A stretch of 64,000 bases of DNA from Rostratula benghalensis (lineage: Eukaryota; Chordata; Aves; Charadriiformes; Rostratulidae): NCBI GenBank assembly GCA_013399305.1, contig VXAI01000090.1, positions 2,999,499 through 3,063,498 of the forward strand. The letters run 5' to 3'. The notes under the pieces are model-generated. The model saw nothing but the letters and a program-made list of their open reading frames with translations, was not told the DNA's origin and ran no database searches. Every line of letters starts with the position of its first letter. Position 1 is the first letter of the stretch. Both the position numbers and the translations under genes were made by a program. This document shows, in pieces, positions 33,652 through 47,222 of the stretch.

Positions 33652-36600
33652 GTAGGCATCTGCATTAGGCTATATCAATATGGCTACAAAGGTGTGTGAC
33701 CTGGATTTTTAATTAAAATTTAGTTTATCTTAACTTTAATTAAAGATAAAAGCGGTGCCATGTGGTTGACAGTCTCCAGACAGGGACTGAGTGCTTCTAA
33801 AATCCCTTTGTGAGTGGCTTCATGTTCTAGATTTTCTGGGGCTACCCAATAGAATTACCCTCTCTGTTGTTTTTAAGTACTGTGTACATTCAGTACTTTC
33901 TGGTGGCTCTGTTGATTCTTTCTGTCTAATGCTGAAGAAGGTAGTTTTGAGGGTCTGAGGACCTGGATAGAACTACATAGAGTTTGGATGAATACTATGG
34001 TACACCACAAAATCATGATCTTTCAGTCATTTGTGTGAAGTCCTGGCCAGGACACACCACAGCTCCTTTCCAGCTTAGGACTTGGATCCCTCTTGTGTGG
34101 GAATTGGGCAGAGAATTTGTGTGCTTGGAGTGCACAAAAGGATGCAGGTGACATAAGTTTGAAAGCTGATTTCTTCGGCTGATGCCTGTCTTGCCTTTGC
34201 CTTGCCGTGGCAAATCCTGTTATTGTTGTAGTGAGTGCACATTTTGTGCTTCTATTGCCAGTAGTATGCCACTTCCAGATAACTGCTATTTATTATCACA
34301 AATTCAGTAAAATATGGCAAACTGCAATTCAAAAAATATGTTTCAAACATAGTGCCTAAGGGAACAACAAAATATTCTCATGCCATCATCTTCACATTTT
34401 GTACAATTTCCACACAGTGAATTTGTCAGTGTACACATATGCCCCTATCTTTATGGGGTTCTGACATCTGTTTGATAGATTACAAGCTAATTTACTCTAA
34501 AGATAATTGACCTGCTGAGGGTTGGCCTTTTGTTATAAATGCTATCAAAACAATTAATCACTCTTTAATTTACTGCCAAGACGTTAGTTGTTCACAACTA
34601 TGACACAACTATTGTAATACAGAGAAACTAGAAAAATTGCTCAAAGTGAGCATTAAGTAGACATGAGGTGGCTGGTGACGCAGCTGAAAGCCTGAAAATC
34701 AAAAGGCTAATAACTATTAGCATCCTTCCATTCTCCAGATAACATGAAAAATTCGATAGCCTTTACAAACTCGGGATAAGGGGTAAGTGAGTGGGAGGCA
34801 GGGCAAATGTTGTGACAGACAGATCGTGATGTGGGCAGTCATGTTGTTGTGAGGTCACTGGTGAGAAGCAGCCACCAATGAAGATATCAGACTCAAGGAA
34901 GCAAACAGGGGACATAATAAAAAGGGATGGGATATACTTCTCTTTTTTAGCACAAGTAATAGGTCTGAATTAAATTATACATAATGTGCCTGAAAATATA
35001 TTCTTACATAAATTCACTGACAAATTTTGTATACAGGTCTATGTTACGGTTAATGCTATTTTAGGTAATGTAATTGACAAGCAATATTTTGGAAAGTACT
35101 TGATATGGGGATTATAAATGTGCAGACATCAATAAGAATTTAAATATGTAGTTCTGAAAATAATGGCTTTGTCTTTTTTTCCCTCTTGTAATATCATTTC
35201 CTGCTTGCTGCATAGATTTCACTGGTTCAGTAGCACACTGTTATAAAAAAGACATTTTCTCTTAATTATGAATTAACCTTAATTAGAAAGAAAACTCAGA
35301 TGCCAAGAAGTCTACATTGAGTTAATTTCCACATTGGACAGGTATAGAAATCCCATACTGGTTTCTTCTAAAAGAGTGTGTAAGCACTAATTAAGTCTTG
35401 ATCAATGATTGTAAAGAAAATTAATTTGCAATTATATTTAGATATTTGGATAGGAAAAGAGGAGACAATCCATTCTCTGGAGTATGGTTTACAATAGCCT
35501 GAGAGGACTATAGGCATCGTCATTAAAAGCTGGGAATATAACTTCTTTGACTGGCAATATAATATTTCTGTTTTCATAGAGTTTAACGACCCCTTTTATA
35601 AGTCTAAGGCTGTATCTGTATTAGCAAGGAATCTGGCACAGAAGCAGCAGCAGATCATAGATTGAATCAATTGATTCCCCTACATCAGCCTTATTCATAG
35701 GCTTTGTTTCAGGCTGAATTTAGTCTAGTCACCTTGACTGGATGTCCTTATCATGAATGTGGTTTTAAATTGCCCAAAGGACAAACAGTGGTTTGGAACA
35801 TTATGTTTTCCGCTTCCAGGAGGTGATGAAGTACATTTGTTGCGTACATAGAGCCCAGAGGCTTCCAAAGTGAATGTTGTCTGTGAGCACCATAGCTGTT
35901 CCATGAAGTGAGCCATTCAATGTAGTAAGTGTGGATGGTGAGTGATAAGTGAATGTTTCAATTCAAATCCTAGAATTTCTCTAAAAGAATCTGCAGCCTG
36001 CGCAGTACAGTAACCTTTGATAGGCAAGGATAACTCTCATATGCAGATAATTGTATACATCAATGTTTCACAAACTCCGTATCATAAATAATTACCAGAA
36101 CTTTTCCTGATAATCCACAGAGTGTTCTACCTGAGCATCTGCCAGGATTAATAGTACTGGGAACTCCTATGTTTTCCGCATTCAAAAAACAGTATACTAA
36201 ATGAAAGTTTCACTGCCAAGCATGTCAAAAGCTAGTGTAATTCTGAGGAGCAATTACAGCTAACTTAAATGTGCAGACTTGTGGGTTGGCATTTAAGTGA
36301 GGCTAAATCCGCAAAAATTGTTAGAGATCCTGTAGCCTTTACGTTATATCCATGATATGCTGACCTGTTTTCCTCAAGGTCAAAGTTCTCTAATTTAGCT
36401 AATGCTAGCACAGATTAATCTGCATTACTGAAAGTGTTGTGGGATGTAGAGGAGATATTCAGCTGATGAGTGATTAATATCACTGCATTATGCGTATGGT
36501 CTGTAATTTATTCCTGTGGGAAGCACTCCTGCAATAAAAGATAAATATCAAAGTCTGCTTGAGTAGGTGTTACCTTCATATGGAGAATAATGATCTTTAG

Positions 36601-38188
36601 GCTGGTCACATTTTAGACTTAACTCATCAGAGAAGCAGCCTGGACTTGTTAATAGCTGAATTATTTACTGAACCTGAAAAAACTTATTTACATTATGAAG
36701 TCTTAGGATTTGAGTCCAGGTTTTAGAATTCAGTATCAGCCTTATGGTCAATCATTTCTGAGGTTTATATTTCACAATTCAGTAGGTTATGTTCTGAGTA
36801 AATGAACAATTAAAGTCCTAATGGAAAATTCCACTTCCGTCCCTGTATTACTTAAAGCAATCAGTTACTCTGCAGCTCGTCTCTTTTGCAGATTAGGGCA
36901 CTGAACATGAAAACAGGTGGCAAAATAAATCTTTGCCACAGTAGACAAAATGGGGTACCTAAACTTGGTGCGTGAAATGTGAAAGACAGCGTAGCCCAGT
37001 ACTGAATGAGCACATGTATAATGCTGCTCATAAAATTGTATTCTGAGTTATGTAATCTTCTTTACTGTAGGGGAACAACTCAAAAGATCACCAAAAGTAC
37101 AGACAACTTTGCAAAAGGAAACATGTTCTATATCTTAGCTGATATATCCCTGCCATTGAACAGGGAAAGAAAATACTCTCAGGATGATATTGTCATGTGC
37201 ATGAAAATTTTATCTTCTCTTTCCTTACTTGTGTGAATGACTACTAACATTTAGAAGCAAGTTTTGAAGTGACTATAGAAAAAATTAGTGGTCACATTGA
37301 AGGAAATCTTTTATTAACAAAAGGAAATGTGGCACAAATATAAAGCAAAAAAAAAAAAAGTACATGAAAAATTCCCTTTGCTTGAAAAAGAAATTTTGTA
37401 TGTGAAAAAAGTACACAGCGAGGCTTTGAAGTGTATTATAAAATTGGAAGTAATGTTATGCAATGTTACTTCATGAAGTTTAAATATATAGCTACCACAG
37501 TAAAAGTTGCTTGTGTATTGCTGCTGCATGATGTTCTGTTTCTCGAGAGAATCTGAAAGTCCAATTTGTTCTAAAGAGACGTTAAACCAGCAGCCTCATT
37601 TACATAATTTTCTGTTGAAACTCTCTGCAGTGCATACTGCTTCTTGTTTCTGAATGAATACAGAGGTTAGTTGACAGCACACTATTTTCCCTACTATTTG
37701 AAGGGTAAGAATAAATCATGGTCCCTCTTGAGGCACGTGTCCTGTATAGACTTGAAATTTTTATATGATGCTTAATAACATTACGTGAAATACTCAATAA
37801 AATCTGAAATCACTTGGAAAGAGCAGATTTCAGCTGTCAAGACAAGTCTGCTTACAAAAGTGAAAGATCTTGCAGATTTAGTCTATGCATAATTTTTTTC
37901 CTGAATTAAGGCAAAACATGATGTATGTTAATAAGACTTGGACAGTTTTGATCACAGATTTCAAAGAAAAACATACTGAATGCTATTTCATGTAAAATGA
38001 AATAACAATCTCTAATTTTTGTTGTACTCTTGTACATTTTGATTATCTGAATGTGTGTGTAGAATTTCTATGCAGTATGAGCATGGATATACAGTCAAGT
38101 AATTAAATAATTTACTTTTTAATTTACAAACAAAGGCATAAAAATATTGTCCTTTATGTGGAAATGCATAAATTGATTTTTCACACAA

Positions 38189-38208
38189 TTTTTTTTTTTT
38201 TTTTTTTT
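38189..38208 (+). repeat. Poly(T) run, 20 bases
   Basis: Twenty consecutive T. On the minus strand this would be a poly(A) run, but no processed transcript is recognised next to it. Confidence 0.85.
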
Positions 38209-38754
38209 AATTTAAGGTAGGATCCTGACGTAAATATCTTCTTTGGTAATGTTTATAGCTATCCTATAGACTGATGTGAGAAAAATAATGTATGTAAATA
38301 TGTACCCTTACATTACAGATAGAAATTAACATTGTAGGAAAATTTGCTGGCTTTACTGTGTGTTGTGCTTGGTCTGCTTTGTGTTGTAAGTGCAGTGATA
38401 CACTGAAACAAGTAGTGCTTAGTCATAACCAACACTACATAATAAAAATATCAAAGATGTAGGAACAAAAAGGTTCATGAACAACTTATTTGAGATAGGA
38501 ATCTGGAGAAGGAATTCAGAGCTACTGTAAATATACCTGTCTGGCAGTTGAGTAGCTTGGTGCTTCCTGAGAACTTGTTTCCATAGCACTGCTGGTGCAA
38601 ATTTTGTCTTCTTTGGAGTTCCATCACAGACTCATGTGACCTATTGAGCATAAACTCTAAAAAGAGTGAGCTATAGATGTGTGGCTATTAGACTCAATAG
38701 TTTGCTAGTTTTGATCAAGAACTCTGGGAAGATGTTCTTGTGAAAGGATTTGAG

Positions 38755-39442
38755 TAGCAATGCTACAGGCTTGGGGAAGAGTGGCTGGAGAGTTGCCCAA
38801 CAGAAAAGGACCTGGGGATTTTGGTGGACAGCCAGTTTAACATGAGCCAGCAGTGTGCCTAGGTGACCAAGAAGGCCAACAGCATCCTGGCTTGTATCAG
38901 AAATAGTGTGACAGGCAGGAATAGGGAGGTGATCATGCCCCTGTACTTGGCCCTGTTGAGGCCTCACTTTGAGTACTGTATTCAGTTCTGGGCCCCTCAC
39001 TGCAAGGGGTCTGGAGAACAAGTCCTATAAGGACAAGCTGAGGGAACTGGACATGTTTAGTTTGGAGGAGAGGAGGCTGAGGGGAGACCTCATTGCCTTC
39101 TACAACTACCTGAAAGGAGATTGTAAAGAGGTGGGTGTTGACCTCTTCTCCCAAGTGAATAATGACAGGACCAGAGGAAATCGTCTGAAGTTGCAGCAGG
39201 GAAGCTTTAGATTAGATATAAGGAAGAATTACTTAACTGAGATAGTGGTCAGGCAGTGGAACAGCCTGCCCAGGGAGGTTGTGGAGTCACCATCCCTGGA
39301 GGTATTTAAGACACGTGTAGAGGTGGGCATGTTCTAGTGCCTGAGATTGTCTGTGTGTGGTTTTGGGTTTGTTTTTTTTTTTTTAATGGTTGGACTCAGT
39401 GATCTCAAAGCACCCTTCCAACCACGAAGAATCTGTGATTCT
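38755..39442 (+). mobile_element. CR1 LINE 3' fragment, plus strand
   Basis: About 690 bases. ORF2 C-terminal region with GGACCTGGGGATTTTGGTGG, GAGTACTGTATTCAGTTCTG and GACAGGACCAGAGGAAATCG, then a 3' UTR ending AATCTGTGATTCTG. Around 39006 the sequence jumps from the WAPHCK block to GLENKSY, losing roughly 55 bases relative to other CR1 copies (inferred), which shifts the frame. A 13-T run at 39372-39384 interrupts the 3' UTR. Confidence 0.92.
38969..39337 (+). pseudogene. CR1 ORF2 C-terminal remnant
   Basis: A 122-codon frame whose body is CR1 ORF2 ([53 protein letters not shown]). It starts at an ATG in another frame upstream of the deletion, so its first dozen residues are not CR1 protein. 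It is not expected to be expressed as a functional product. Confidence 0.88.
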
Positions 39443-41029
39443 GAGTGGAGACATGGAAAATCCTGCTTAACTTAGGACAGAGTGCTTTTGCTAAAGTTGG
39501 GAAAGTAATGCTACATTTATGAAATATTTGCCATTGCTTTTGTTATTTTCAATCTGCCTCTGCCCAAAGTAATAGTAAAAGTCAAGTGTGTGCAGTTAAT
39601 AAAATTGGACTAGATACATTTGTGTCCCTAGTTTTTGAGAAGTGAAAGATTAAATAAACTCCCCTGGGGCTTTTCTCTGTTTACCAAAAGGACAAAAGGT
39701 ACAGAAAAATATCAAAGTATTGTCCTTTTGAAACTACTCAGAGCAGTCTTTGAATTCTAAGATGTACAAAATAACAGAAATAGTATGAAGTGCTGATTTT
39801 CAGTTTTTATAGCTATGCAATTTCTTAAAATATCTTCTGAAATCTGCAAAGGTTCTGTTGAACAGAATATAGAAGATTTTACGGTGCTTTCACATGTGAA
39901 GTGTCAGTGCTTTTTTGTACTCTACAGGGTATTTGTTTGCTGGTGTATCAACAGTTAGAGAGAGTGTGTTCAGAGTATTTTTAAAGTGACACTTAAGACA
40001 TATTAGAGATTAAATATGGTATTGCTATGAATTCATGTTGAAACCACATAAATAATTTGCTAAAAATTGTTTTCAAAATGAAACTGCATTTTGTATTTTG
40101 AAACATAAAGGATGATTGGAAGATTTAAAATTAATATCCATTTTTTCCTTTAGATTGTTCTCATAATGCACAATAATTTATGCCTTGTTAATAGTATTGT
40201 TTGTTGATAGTTTGCAAAATAAAAGATGCATTTGACTATACCAGAAAATGCACATCACCTTTGACACATCATAGAGAAGTCTATATGTATAGGTAATCTT
40301 TGCCTTGATTTATCTGCTTTTGATTAGTGCGCCCATATGTAAGCATAAGAGTGCTAAAGTGGATGAAGGACTATTAAATAGCACGCATATCCGATTCAGA
40401 CTTGAGGTAATTGGAGGAAAGCAGGTCTTCAGAAGAAGCCACAAACATATTCATAAAAGAGTAATCATAAATCCAGGACAATTTCATACCTCACTGCCAA
40501 GAAGTCAGAGATGCTTGCTAAAAATCTTTATGCTGTATAGCTATATATGAGTTCTTTTTCCTCCATACTGGACATGTAGAAGTTCTTCATTTGACACAGT
40601 TGCATCAAAATTCATTGAAGTCAGTCAAGAGCTTAGCCATTAAGTTCAATGGAGTTTAGACTTGATCTGTAATTTTTAAGTATTTCACTGTTAATTCGTT
40701 AGTCACTTTTAGTCTGTTGATGTCTTTATTCATTCTAAGCAGAGAAGGCTACACCTCATATTGAATGAAGAAATATTTCATTCTTTTCTGGGAACACTGG
40801 GACAGTGGGAATTGGAAGTCTTAGCCATCTCAGCCTGAGGAGACTTGTGATCTGTAGTATTCCCCTTTTCATGATCTTTAGAAGAGTTACTAAAGTGTCC
40901 TTTGGAATCGAGGTACTGTGTAGCTGGAAATTTGAAGTGGGCAGGGCTGTATCATATGATTACTGGTGATGGGAGGATGAGTGAAGACCAGCTAACAGAG
41001 CTGGCTAAGACATTTTTAAGTACACAGAG
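39443..41029. other. Non-coding stretch
   Basis: AT-rich with no gene or repeat recognised. One 81-codon plus frame at 40305-40550 has no domain. Confidence 0.6.
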
Positions 41030-41341
41030 GAAGAGAAAATATTGACTCAATATTTTCCCAAGTAACAGGTGATAGGACAAGAAGAAATGGCCTGAAGTTG
41101 CAACATAAGAGGTTTATATTGGACATTAAGAAATATTTCTTCACAGAAAGGGTTATCAATTATTGGATCCCCCTGTACAGGGAAGTGGTTGAGTCAGCAT
41201 CCATGGAGGTATTTAAAAGGCATGTAGATGTAGTGCTGAGGGATGTGGTTTAGTGGTAACTTGGCAGCGCTAGGTTAATCGTTGGATATGATGATCTTAA
41301 AGGTCTGTTTCAACCATAACAATTCTAAGATTCTATGACTC
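41030..41341 (+). mobile_element. CR1 LINE 3' fragment, plus strand
   Basis: About 310 bases. CAGGTGATAGGACAAGAAG, a GACATTAAGAAATATTTCTT block, CATCCATGGAGGTATTTAAA, and the 3' end AATTCTAAGATTCTATGACT. Moderately divergent, same general subfamily as the 38755-39442 copy. Confidence 0.9.
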
Positions 41342-44300
41342 TCAGAAGAAATACTTGAGATATCTTGGACATGAGAAAGCTCATAAAAAATTCCTCTAAG
41401 AACACTGGTCAGTGTGGGGTGGTGACAGAAGAGTTGTTAGAGAGATTGAAAATGGTTCTTTCTTTTAAAGAGGAGTGCTTTCTAGCACTAACAAGCCTCA
41501 CACCTCTCCCTGAAGTAGATCTTATATACTGACTTCAAAGTAAAAAAATAAATTGTCATTGATATCATTGATAAAATCAACTAAGACAGTAGTTTTATTT
41601 TCTTAGGAGAAAGCTCTTTAAAAACAGTGCTTTTAATTGTAGTGGAGTTGCAGGCGGCAACTTTCTGTCAATTACTGAGTTATAGTGTCTGGGTTAAAAT
41701 GAACCAGCTTTCAAATTTGATTGTTGTTCAGATATATTTCAGGAGCAAAGAAATGGAAAAAGCGAAAGGGTTTCAAACCTCATCTCTTAAAGTGGTATGC
41801 ATTAAACGAAATCCATTTATCAAGTAACATAACAGACTGTGAATAAGAAGTGAGAAGCAAGGAGTGCAGACTCAATTACTATTCTGTTAGGAAAGCTTCC
41901 TTCAGAGTATGAAATACTTCCCATTAGAGTCACCACACTCAGTTGTTCTTTATGCCAATCATAATCTAAGCTGGGTCTGCCCTGACATTTCACTATTTGT
42001 AGTCAGATAAATATAGTTTTTACCGAGAGCTAAAACTAAAATCCAATAAAAAGAACAAAAGCCATAACAAGCTTTTTTTTTAAAAAAAGCAGTCCTATGT
42101 CCTGAAGTTGAAAAAGTGGCAAAGTACCAATCAGTCCCTACTTTTTTTGTATTGGTAGCTATGGAGAGGTGTAGGTGCAGTAGAACCCCCTGCTGCTCAA
42201 GTTTCAGCAGCTAATAGAAACAGTTACCTTGGCTATTATCATTAGTACCTGAAAGAAAATGGCTTCACAACCAGAGAAAACTAGAGTTGGAGGCATTTTA
42301 AATGACAGTCTCTCCACAACTGTAAGTGACACAAGACAATGAATGTGCTGTAACTAGACATATGGTGGGAATAAAGTCTCAAATTCATTTGTGAATAGAT
42401 ATAGAAAGACAGTGAGCAATACACAAAGAAAGAAGTTACACTGGATGGTACTCACAGGTAGATGGAGCGTTGCTGCCAGTGGAATAAGGAGTGATAGATC
42501 ACCAGAAAAAGGCAACAGTGCATCTGTTCATCCATCCAACTTGGATGTCTCTGAGAGAGAGTGGAGTCCCCTCTTTTGCGAGGGAAAACTATAAAGCAAT
42601 CAAAGACCCAAATCATGTTCATTCTTCAGCCATTGTGTCTGAATGAACATCAGTACATGGCCAAGCTATACTCAAACTAGGGCTGGTAGGCTGATATGTC
42701 CCAGGAAGCAATAAGAATGGAAGAATGGATGAGCTAAGAGAAATAGATATGATTACCACTTTTCTATGTCTGGTCCTGTTGACCACTGGGATATGTATAT
42801 TTTACATACATTTTCTTGCTCCTTTTATTTAAAATGTAAAATAATTTGTAAAGGGTTTTCTCTGACATTTTGTAGGAATATTTCACCTTCTGTAAGGGTC
42901 CTTCAAGACATTTCATTAATGGGTCAGGATCCCCACTTTTTAGGCCAGTGGCTTTCGGCAGGACTTTGATAAGAACTATTAAGAACTAAAAGAACTAAGT
43001 TAGTTGCTCCTGTCTTATCCATGCAAAAATTACAGGGCACCTCTGGCCCAGTGGAAGCTATTGTGGGAGCTTGTTGGTGTCCAGAAAGAGGAAGAAGCCA
43101 AAAAGATGGGAGAATGAAGAGAACAATTTTTTTTTTTTACTTCAGTCCAAGAATTTATGATTCTTGGGGGAAAAATTTGCAACAGGGGAAACAAATCCCT
43201 TTGTTTGGAAAAGACAAGCATAATTTACCAAATTCCACATAGTCAACAAACCTCACAGATAGTTTTTGGTTTTGGTAGATTAATTTATATTCATTCCTAC
43301 AGAGATTGGGACTGGTTTAAATTTCTCACCAAATTTCTTAAATGTGAGACTCACAGTAGCATCTAGTGGAGAAATAGATTCTCTGACTAATGTACACAGT
43401 AAGTCGAGACAATTATGTGCCTGTGAAGATTGTCAAAGAGAAATCCATTGTTCTCACCATCAGTTCTTCTATGACATTGGAAATAGACTCAGGGTTTGAT
43501 TCCAGAGTAACTGGAAGTGTTAGCATAGCCATGTGGCAAAAGGGTTAGCACTGAGTACCTTTGGCAGGTAAAAGTAACAGGACTGAGAACAGGGAAAATC
43601 TGAGGGAAAAAGAAGAAAACAAGGCAGATTATGCAGGGGCAGAGGAAAAACATGAGCAATGTTAAGTGTACATGATGTCCTCAAGTTTCTGACAGATATA
43701 CCCAGGGAAGGAACAGAGCTGAGGGTTAGGAAATAGGAAGGAAATTAATTTGAGGGAGAGTGAAGAATCAATCACCTGGGTATAAATGGGAAAGGAAAAC
43801 AATAAATTATTGTGGTTGTGATTAGACAGAGTATATGCTATTGGATTCACAATGGATACCTACGATGCATGTTTTTATGAATAAGAGAAATGAAACACAC
43901 ACCCAGACATGGGGGTGTGTTCGTATAGACAGAGTTGTGGCTTAATGCATGGCCTTAGACATACAATGGGAGTGCCACTCAACACAGCACTTAAAACACC
44001 GATGTGTTTTTGTAGCCCAGAATGCCTTTTAATTTCAGAGTCTCTTTTCACTGCAGTTCCATGAATAACTGCCAAGGTTACTAGTTAAAAAAAGTGAGGT
44101 TACTATCCACAGTGCATCTATGGGGTTTCTTTTAAGAAACAAACAAATGAGAAAGATTCACAAAAGACAAGGTGACGTTGAAAGGTCTGTTTTGTTCTCT
44201 TAGAACTAGATTGTAGTTTCTCCATTAAGAAAATGATATATTACTACATATGGGGTTTTTTTTTTCGCTAAGAGCAAGCTATTAGTTTAATATCTGATCT

Positions 44301-45099
44301 GCCCCCCTGGTCAGTAAGAAGTATGCTGCTTTTGAAAGCAGATGGATAAGATTTTGGCGGCAGTCTAATAAGATTTTCTTTGCACTAGCTAAAATAGTTC
44401 TCCCAAATAAATGTTTCTGCAAACTTTTCTACAGCAATTTCAGTTAATGACCCATAATCATCTTAGATTTAATATCAAAAATATGAAGTCGTTTGACTGA
44501 GAGGAAATTTCTGTTAGGTTCTGTTGTGGTTTTCTGTCGAGCTGCATTGGAATCGCATTTTTCTGTTGAATGCAAGTAACCTGCTGATCTCAAGCCTATA
44601 ACTGTTTTATTTTGAGAGTTTGTTTACAAGATTCTGCCCTCTACGATCTAAACTAAGAATTATTTACGGATGCTTTAAGCTTCATTTTTTTTTTAAGTTT
44701 TTATATCAATCTGAATTCACATTCTGCATTTTGTTCTTAGAACATGCTTTTATATTAGCTGTTTTATCTCAGTGGAAAATTACCAGTAAAATAGTTGAAA
44801 GAAAGATAAAAATTAATAATAACTCTGATATTCATGAACAAAAGGTGAAACACCGTCTTTTAGGGAACTAAACAAAGGGTTTAAGTGATGCAGAACCTCT
44901 TATGAGTCTTCTGAAAGCTTGAATTCAGACCTGTTTGTTAGAGATCATAAGCTGTCACCACTCAGCAATCTATATGATATGACTATGATGATGTACTCAT
45001 TCAAGATGTGACCTATTCATCCCACAGTCAGTGAAGCTAACATAATCCTGAGCAGGATAAACTGGTTGGTCATCTTGGCGGTCAGATGTCAAGAGATTT

Positions 45100-45730
45100 A
45101 CAAGGGACACTGGAATTCAGCAGAAGACAACTCCAGCAGCACAAAGGTTACTCCATCCACGAGCTCCATAGCTGTGGGGCTGCTGTGGCTCCCTGTGCCC
45201 AGGAGCAAGGCTGAATGAGTACTGCTGATAGGCATGCACCCACATGCACACTCATGTGCATACAGGTTAACACAGGTTGAAAATATTGACTCACAAGCAC
45301 CTACATAAACATATTAATCTTGCACAAACAGACATGAACAGCATGGACTGCCCAGACCTGTTCCTCTCCTCCAGCTGGTCAGGATTGAAGCTGGTTAGTG
45401 GAATATATATATACATATAAATTTACACACACATACATATTATATGGATGTCTCTGGTTGCTGGCCTTACCCACTCAATCAGCCCAGTACCTGTCCCAGA
45501 TCCCTGGTCTTCCTGTTGCTAGCATCTGCAAACTTGAACACCTCAAGGTTTGCAGACTCACTCCAGTCACTGGTACTTGGATGCACAAACATGCTCTTGT
45601 GTTTCCAGTAAATGGTCCCATATCTGTGGTATCACAAGTGAAGGAGTTTCTTTTCCATTCAGACATGATCATGTGATTAATTTTTTATATAGTAAATGCA
45701 CAGCTAGACAGGCATAAGAAAAATCTGTCA
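45100..45730. other. GC-richer block, possible old dispersed repeat
   Basis: Contrasts in base composition with its surroundings. It has CA/TG-rich segments (GCACCCACATGCACACTCAT near 45235 and ACACACACATACATA near 45425) flanking CTGGCCTTACCCACTC and GTTTGCAGACTCACTCCAG. It gives the impression of an old avian interspersed repeat (LTR-like), but I cannot define ends or a family. Confidence 0.25.
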
Positions 45731-47067
45731 GTCCCCTAAATATACTGTGAATAATTCCCTTGCACTGTGAAGTATACCAGAATATACACTTCTCTGCTTC
45801 TTAGAGCTGTAATCCTGACAGCATATTGAGAAAGTTCCTTCTAACATGAAACTGTGTCTTGCTGAAGTGTTGTGAAGCACTGCATTCTGGAAAGCTGAAA
45901 TAGAGAAAATATTATAAACATGAACCTATTATTTAAGTATCAGTATCTGATATTCAGACAAGGTCTTGCAGGTCCTTGCTCACAACTAGCACAACAACTA
46001 ACATTAGAAATCCCTGTTCTTTTGATAGCTGATGACTTGTAATCCTTGCTACTGGTGAATTTAATCACATTTTAAAATCTAGTTGACTCATCTCCTGTTG
46101 GCAATTCTGGACCGTACTTCTCACAAACACTATGGGAACTAAACTAATTTTGAATTTGTGTAGTGTGTCACAGAAAAATGTAAAGAGAATACTAGTGATT
46201 AAGCAATAAACTTGAAGTGGCAACTTGAATTGAGCAGTACATTGTGTAATGGGAGGTTTTATACCCTATCTGTACCCTCCTATATATTCTTTGTCTCCCT
46301 GTAAAATGGATTTTACCCCAGTAAATTGGATTATGGCAGCATACGATTGGTAAGAAGGACATATATTGTTTAGTTATAAACTGTCTTCTTACATCATGTC
46401 AGGCACAAAGTACAGAAAGAATGTATTCTCAGCAGGCCCATTTTACATTATTCTTCAGCAAATTGTTTATAATCTGTCAACCTTTCACAATTTTTTTTCC
46501 CCTTTTACATAAATTAATTTTAGAGAATATGTAATAGGTTAAGACTCAGGAACAGCAAACAACAAAAAGAAGGCCTTTGAATGAAATGGATATTGTCACA
46601 TTGCACTCAGACTGAAGTATCAGGACTTCTGTTCAGATTGCAGGCATTAATGATCCCATGCTGACATGAATTTTACTTCAACTATCTAGGAAGCTGATTT
46701 AATACAAACAGTGTAAATGGGAAATAGGAACTCAAATTAGAGTACCTTTCTTCGCGGTATCAAAAAGACACATTTTGTAAAATTTAACTATTTTTGCAAA
46801 CATTATTATTTAAAGAAATACCTTTGGTTTCATTTTTTTTTCTACAGATAAGCTGAATTTACTAGCTTTCACAAGAATGGGTTACTAATGTTATCAACCT
46901 ACAGGCTATTTTAGTCTGCTATTCTTTTTATAATCATATTGGATTTTGTCCTTAAAAATTTGCAAAAGCAAAATGGAATTATGGGTGAGTGTGCAAACTA
47001 GGACTTTTGTATAACTCCTTATAGATTTAAATCAATTGGATTAATGGGAATAAATGGAGTAATTAAT

Positions 47068-47222
47068 GTTCTTTTTCGTCCCTTCCCTGAGCACTTCTGA
47101 ATTTTGTTTTCCTTTTCCTTCCTTAATTTCTCCTGTTTCACTGATCATTTCTCTTCTTTCTCTCATTCTCATTCTCTTTTATTGTCCTCTTTTATTTTTA
47201 TTTCTGAGTTTTCCTTTGTTTA
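47068..47222 (+). repeat. Pyrimidine-rich tract
   Basis: About 150 bases dominated by T and C with TTTCC/CTTT/CATTCT words. Short plus-strand open frames here (47066-47251, 47104-47349) are Phe/Ser/Leu-rich artefacts of this composition. Confidence 0.7.

Larger units (their letters stand above)
29936..38754. other. Long stretch almost free of recognisable repeats
   Basis: Apart from the small items listed separately, I see no gene or mobile element in about 8.8 kb. Open frames (e.g. 31303-31563, 37314-37529) are short with no domain. Segments around 32420-33010 and 36190-36600 contain many TAATTA/ATTAAT-type words and no recognisable repeat. They are plausible conserved non-coding sequence, but this cannot be judged without alignment. 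Confidence 0.5.

Noticed and set aside
33718..33746. TTTATCTT/AAGATAAA inverted repeat
   Set aside because: An 8-bp A/T-only stem with an 11-nt loop is expected by chance in such AT-rich sequence.
44985..45050. C/D-box snoRNA-like ATGATGA and CTGA words
   Set aside because: No convincing terminal stem, internal C'/D' boxes or guide context. The words are common by chance.
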